Assembly (NCBI GenBank): GCA_018971625.1
Contig: JAGXAJ010000022.1
Span: 1 to 53,604, forward strand
Reading direction: 5' to 3'
Source: Pseudomonadota bacterium
GTDB lineage: Bacteria > Pseudomonadota > Alphaproteobacteria > Rhizobiales > Xanthobacteraceae
DNA: 53,604 nucleotides
Shown here piece after piece: positions 50,676 to 53,604 of the stretch (positions are counted from its first letter, which is position 1; each line of letters starts with the position of its first letter). A model generated the notes under the pieces. It did not search any database, was not told the DNA's origin, and saw only the letters and a list, made by a program, of their open reading frames with translations. Position numbers and translations under genes: made by a program.

Positions 50676-53156
50676 ATACAGCCCGCCGGTACCCGGCTGG
50701 AACAGGTTGCGATCCGCGTCCGGCGAGATCGTGCGGCCGTCGGCGTCGGCGACGCCCATTGCCGAATAGCTGTCCGATGGCGCGGTGCCGGGCTTGAAGG
50801 CTTCGAGAATGGTCTTGCCGGAATCCGGGCCCGCCCGCAGGCCGGTCTTGGCATCGACCCGGATCAGCTTGATGCCGGCTGGAATCTTGAACGGGGTCGC
50901 CGGCTTGTCGGCGAGCGCAAGCTTCAAGAAATCCCGCGCGATCGGCGCGGCGGTGTGACCGGCCTGCGCGTTGCGGCCGAGGCTGCGCGGCTTGTCGTAG
51001 CCGACATAGAGGCCCACGACGAGATCGGGCGAGAACCCGATGAACCAGAGGTCCTTGGCGTCGTTCGAGGTGCCGGTCTTGCCGGCGAGCGGTTTTCCGA
51101 CTTCCTTGAGCGCGATCGCGGTGCCGCCCTGCACGACGCCTTGCATCATCGAGGTGATCTGGTAGGCCGTCAGCGGGTCCAGAACCTGCTCGCGATGATC
51201 GACGAGCTGCGGCTCGGGCTGATTCTTCCAGCCCTCCGGCGCGTCGCAGCCGCGGCATTCGCGGGTGTCATGCTTGAAGATGGTATGGCCGTAACGATCC
51301 TGGATCCGGTCGATCAATGTCGGTTTCACGCGCACGCCGGCATTGTCGATCATCGAATAGGCGGTCACCATCCGCATCACGGTGGTTTCGCCGGCGCCGA
51401 GCGCGTAGGAAAGATAGTTCGGCAGTTCGTCATAGACGCCGAAGCGCTTGGCGTATTCGCCGATCAGCGGCATGCCGATGTCCTGCGCCAGCCGTACGGT
51501 CACGGTGTTCAGCGACAGCCGCAGCGCGTTACGCAACGTCGTCGGGCCCTGATACTTGCCGACCGAAAAGTTTTCCGGACGCCAGACGCCACCGCCCTGC
51601 CCCTGATCGATTTCGATCGGCCCGTCGACCTCAACCGACGATGGCGTCCAGCCGTTGTCGATCGCCGCCGAATAGACGATCGGCTTGATGGTCGAGCCCG
51701 GCTGACGATAGGCCTGCGTCGCGCGGTTGAACTGACTCTGGTCGAACGAGAATCCGCCGACCATCGCCAACACGCGGCCGGTGTGCGGGTCCATCACCAC
51801 CATCGCGCCGGAAAGCTCGGGCAACTGCCGCAGCCGGTACTGGCCCTCGACCTGCGCCCCGTCCTTGCCGATCAGCGGATCGGCGTAGATGATATCGCCG
51901 GGCGACAACACCTGCGACACCGCCGTCGGCGTCCGGCCCTTCATCGGACCGCTGGCCGCCTTGGCCCATTTGACGCCCTCCAGCGTGATGATGCCGGTCT
52001 GCCGGTCCTTGCTGACGGCGCCCCCGATTTCTCGCTGTGGCTGGAAGCCGATCCGCGCCGACTGGTCGTTGGTCTCCAGCACCACCGCCATTCGCCACGG
52101 CGAAATGTCGTTGAGCGATTTGACGTCGGCGAGCTTGACGCCCCAGTCGCCGGAAATATCCAGCTTGTTGATCGGCCCGCGCCAGCCCTGTGCCTCGTCA
52201 TAATTGACGAGTCCCGCCGCCATGGTCTTGCGCGCCATCACCTGCAGCTTCGGATCCAGCGTGGTCCGGACCGAGAGACCGCCTTCATACAGCTTCTTCT
52301 CGCCATAGCGTTCCAGCAGGTCGCGGCGCACTTCCTCGGCGAAGTATTCGCCGGCGAACACATGCGCGCTGCTGTTGCGACTGGTGACCGTCAGCGGATC
52401 CTTGCGGGCCGTGTCGGCATCCGCCTGCTTGATCCAGCCGTTCTCCAGCAGCCGGTCGATCACATAGTTGCGCCGCTCGATCGCGCGATCGTGGTTGCGT
52501 ATCGGGTTCAGCGTGCCCGGCGCCTTCGGCAGCGCGGCGAGGAAGGCAGCTTCGGCGACGGTAAGCTCATTGACCGATTTGTCGAAATAGACCAGCGACG
52601 CCGCGGCGATACCATAGGCGCCGAAACCGAGATAGATTTCGTTGAGATAGAGTTCCAGGATCTTGTCCTTGGAATAAGCGCGCTCCAGCCGCATCGCCAG
52701 CAGCGCTTCCTTGATCTTGCGGGTGAACGATACTTCGCTCGAGAAGAAGAAGTTCTTCGCCACCTGCTGGGTGATGGTGGAGGCGCCCTGTGGCCGGCGG
52801 CCGGAACCGAAATTCTCCGCGTAAAGAAGCGCGGCGCGCGCCATGCCGGAATAATCGACGCCGCCATGTTCGTAGAAATTCTTGTCTTCGGCGGCGAGGA
52901 ACGCATTGATCACAAGCTTCGGAACCGCCTGGATCGGCAGATACAGCCGGCGTTCCTTGGAATATTCGGCGAGCAGCGATCCGTCCGCCGCGTGGACGCG
53001 CGTCATCACCGGCGGTTCGTAGTCCTGAAGCTGGGAATAATCAGGCAAGTCTTTGGAGAAATGCCAGATCAAACCTGCAGCGACCGCCACGCCGACAAGG
53101 AACAGCACGGTTCCGGCGGTGAACAGGAAGCCAAGAAAACGGACGAGCAGTCTCAT
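50673..53156 (-). CDS. mrcA: Penicillin-binding protein 1A, bifunctional
   Basis: An 827-residue class A PBP that polymerises and crosslinks peptidoglycan from the inner membrane. One N-terminal helix (FLGFLFTAGTVLFLVGVAVAAG) precedes the glycosyltransferase domain with AAEDKNFYEHGGVDYSGMAR (catalytic Glu) and GASTITQQVAKNFFFS. The transpeptidase domain has the serine motif PGSTIKPIVYSA, SLN in LRLSLNTVTVR, and KTGTSNDAKDLWFIG. The OB-like insert between them marks the 1A type. It ends PGTGGLY with the stop formed by repeat copy C. A second 1A C-terminus lies 310 bases upstream on the same strand. Confidence 0.94.
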   Translation of the reverse strand: MRLLVRFLGFLFTAGTVLFLVGVAVAAGLIWHFSKDLPDYSQLQDYEPPVMTRVHAADGSLLAEYSKERRLYLPIQAVPKLVINAFLAAEDKNFYEHGGVDYSGMARAALLYAENFGSGRRPQGASTITQQVAKNFFFSSEVSFTRKIKEALLAMRLERAYSKDKILELYLNEIYLGFGAYGIAAASLVYFDKSVNELTVAEAAFLAALPKAPGTLNPIRNHDRAIERRNYVIDRLLENGWIKQADADTARKDPLTVTSRNSSAHVFAGEYFAEEVRRDLLERYGEKKLYEGGLSVRTTLDPKLQVMARKTMAAGLVNYDEAQGWRGPINKLDISGDWGVKLADVKSLNDISPWRMAVVLETNDQSARIGFQPQREIGGAVSKDRQTGIITLEGVKWAKAASGPMKGRTPTAVSQVLSPGDIIYADPLIGKDGAQVEGQYRLRQLPELSGAMVVMDPHTGRVLAMVGGFSFDQSQFNRATQAYRQPGSTIKPIVYSAAIDNGWTPSSVEVDGPIEIDQGQGGGVWRPENFSVGKYQGPTTLRNALRLSLNTVTVRLAQDIGMPLIGEYAKRFGVYDELPNYLSYALGAGETTVMRMVTAYSMIDNAGVRVKPTLIDRIQDRYGHTIFKHDTRECRGCDAPEGWKNQPEPQLVDHREQVLDPLTAYQITSMMQGVVQGGTAIALKEVGKPLAGKTGTSNDAKDLWFIGFSPDLVVGLYVGYDKPRSLGRNAQAGHTAAPIARDFLKLALADKPATPFKIPAGIKLIRVDAKTGLRAGPDSGKTILEAFKPGTAPSDSYSAMGVADADGRTISPDADRNLFQPGTGGLY

Positions 53157-53466
53157 AAGTTAAGTCCGTTCTCCGGTCGCTAGGCTGGACGTCGTCCGGC
53201 GCGATGGCGCCTGCGGCGGGCCATATCCGTGATTTCCATCGAATTCAATTGTGAGGGTTTGATGGTGGTATTGGTGCAAAACCGGCGCCGGAAAGCGGCC
53301 CGCCTGCGCCAAATCAACGATTCTTGTTTTGACGCGTTTTCTTCACGCGAACCGGTGTCCACTTCGCTCGAAAACGCTCTGGAATTCTTGTTTTGACGCG
53401 TTTTCTTCACGCCAACCGGTATCCAGCCACGGATCAAGTCCGAGGGCATGCTTCGCTCGAAAACGC
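53157..53466. other. Intergenic region upstream of PBP1a, mostly dispersed repeat
   Basis: These 310 bases between the two PBP genes hold about 165 bases of leader next to the downstream gene, then two repeat copies. No protein gene is seen. Confidence 0.5.
53321..53380. repeat. Dispersed palindromic repeat, short copy D1
   Basis: TTCTTGTTTTGACGCGTTTT, CACGCGAACCGGTGTCC then CTTCGCTCGAAAACGCTCT. It lacks the central block CACGGATCAAGTCCGAGGG found in the other copies, so it represents a short subtype. Confidence 0.8.
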
Positions 53467-53470
53467 TCAG
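53386..53470. repeat. Dispersed palindromic repeat, long copy D2
   Basis: It directly follows D1 in the same orientation: TTCTTGTTTTGACGCGTTTT, then CACGGATCAAGTCCGAGGG and CTTCGCTCGAAAACGCTCA. Its end contains the stop codon of the second PBP gene. Confidence 0.85.
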
Positions 53471-53604
53471 TAAAGGCCTCCGGTACCCGGGCGCAGGATC
53501 GTGCGATCGGTATCCGGCGACACCGTGAGCGTGCGGCCGTCGGCGTCGGCGACGCCGATGACCGAATAATTGTCCGGCGGCGCGGTGCCGGGCTTGAAGG
53601 CTTC
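53467..53604 (-). CDS. C-terminal end of a second penicillin-binding protein 1A (runs off the window)
   Basis: The last 45 codons of a gene read EAFKPGTAPPDNYSVIGVAD, ADGRTLTVSPDTDRTILR, PGTGGLY, then TGA. The matching end of the neighbouring PBP1a is EAFKPGTAPSDSYSAMGVAD, ADGRTISPDADRNLFQ, PGTGGLY, so the two are close paralogs. The rest lies beyond the window, so I cannot tell whether it is a full gene or a duplicated fragment. It lies in tandem with, and upstream of, the complete PBP1a. Confidence 0.85.
   Translation of the reverse strand, partial: EAFKPGTAPPDNYSVIGVADADGRTLTVSPDTDRTILRPGTGGLY

Noticed and set aside
50442..53183. 913-codon plus-strand open frame
   Set aside because: It mirrors PBP1a, which has full motifs on the minus strand; the plus-strand product is Arg/His-rich nonsense.

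Overview
The window is high-GC DNA of an alphaproteobacterium, most likely Bradyrhizobium or a near relative in the Nitrobacteraceae. The pointers are the gene families and their order (alaC-hom-glpX, an extended SUF cluster with two cysteine desulfurases, class I phaC, an Omp25/31-type porin, single-domain FixJ/CheY-like regulator), the AGGA-type ribosome sites, and a dispersed palindromic repeat of a type I recall from Bradyrhizobium genomes. No rRNA, tRNA, CRISPR array, transposase or integrase was seen.

Layout. 1-8 kb: the start of tex, a secreted lytic transglycosylase, recJ, a methyltransferase, a broken DUF4189 gene, an orphan response regulator and a haloacid dehalogenase. 7.5-11.3 kb: central carbon and amino-acid genes glpX, hom and alaC. 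11.5-15.5 kb: a lipoprotein, phaC with an operator-like palindrome, a MAPEG protein and argC. 15.5-20.7 kb: DedA and other membrane proteins, parE, and a porin closed by a strong terminator. 20.7-26.2 kb: a flavin monooxygenase, a wrecked caspase-like gene, a DEAD-box helicase, a GGDEF protein and a TfoX-like protein. 26.2-33.3 kb: a continuous minus-strand Fe-S assembly operon (desulfurase, sufB, sufC, sufD, sufS, sufT, sufA) with overlapping or close genes. 33.5-39.4 kb: a hydrolase, anmK and tyrS, with an AT-richer accessory insert between anmK and tyrS. 39.5-53.6 kb: a dead MFS transporter, a giant AsmA/YhdP-like protein, Bcp peroxiredoxin, an M23 peptidase, a NodU-like carbamoyltransferase, prfB with its programmed +1 frameshift, and PBP1a followed by the end of a second PBP1a.

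The main candidate system is the insert at about 35.5-38.1 kb. It encodes a 539-residue protein with a nucleotide-kinase-like N-terminus and a zinc deoxycytidylate deaminase C-terminus, the architecture of the AvcD anti-phage dC deaminases that deplete dCTP during infection. A small unknown gene diverges from it. Upstream lies non-coding DNA with a 17-bp tandem repeat and hairpins that could hold a regulatory RNA like AvcI, which restrains AvcD in Vibrio.

The window is also rich in decay. There is an SDR stub, a DUF4189 gene shifted in a T7 tract right after its ATG, a paiB-like remnant, a multiply frameshifted caspase-like gene and an MFS gene with at least three lesions. At least five copies of one palindromic repeat sit at gene ends; three of them form the stop codon of the neighbouring gene.
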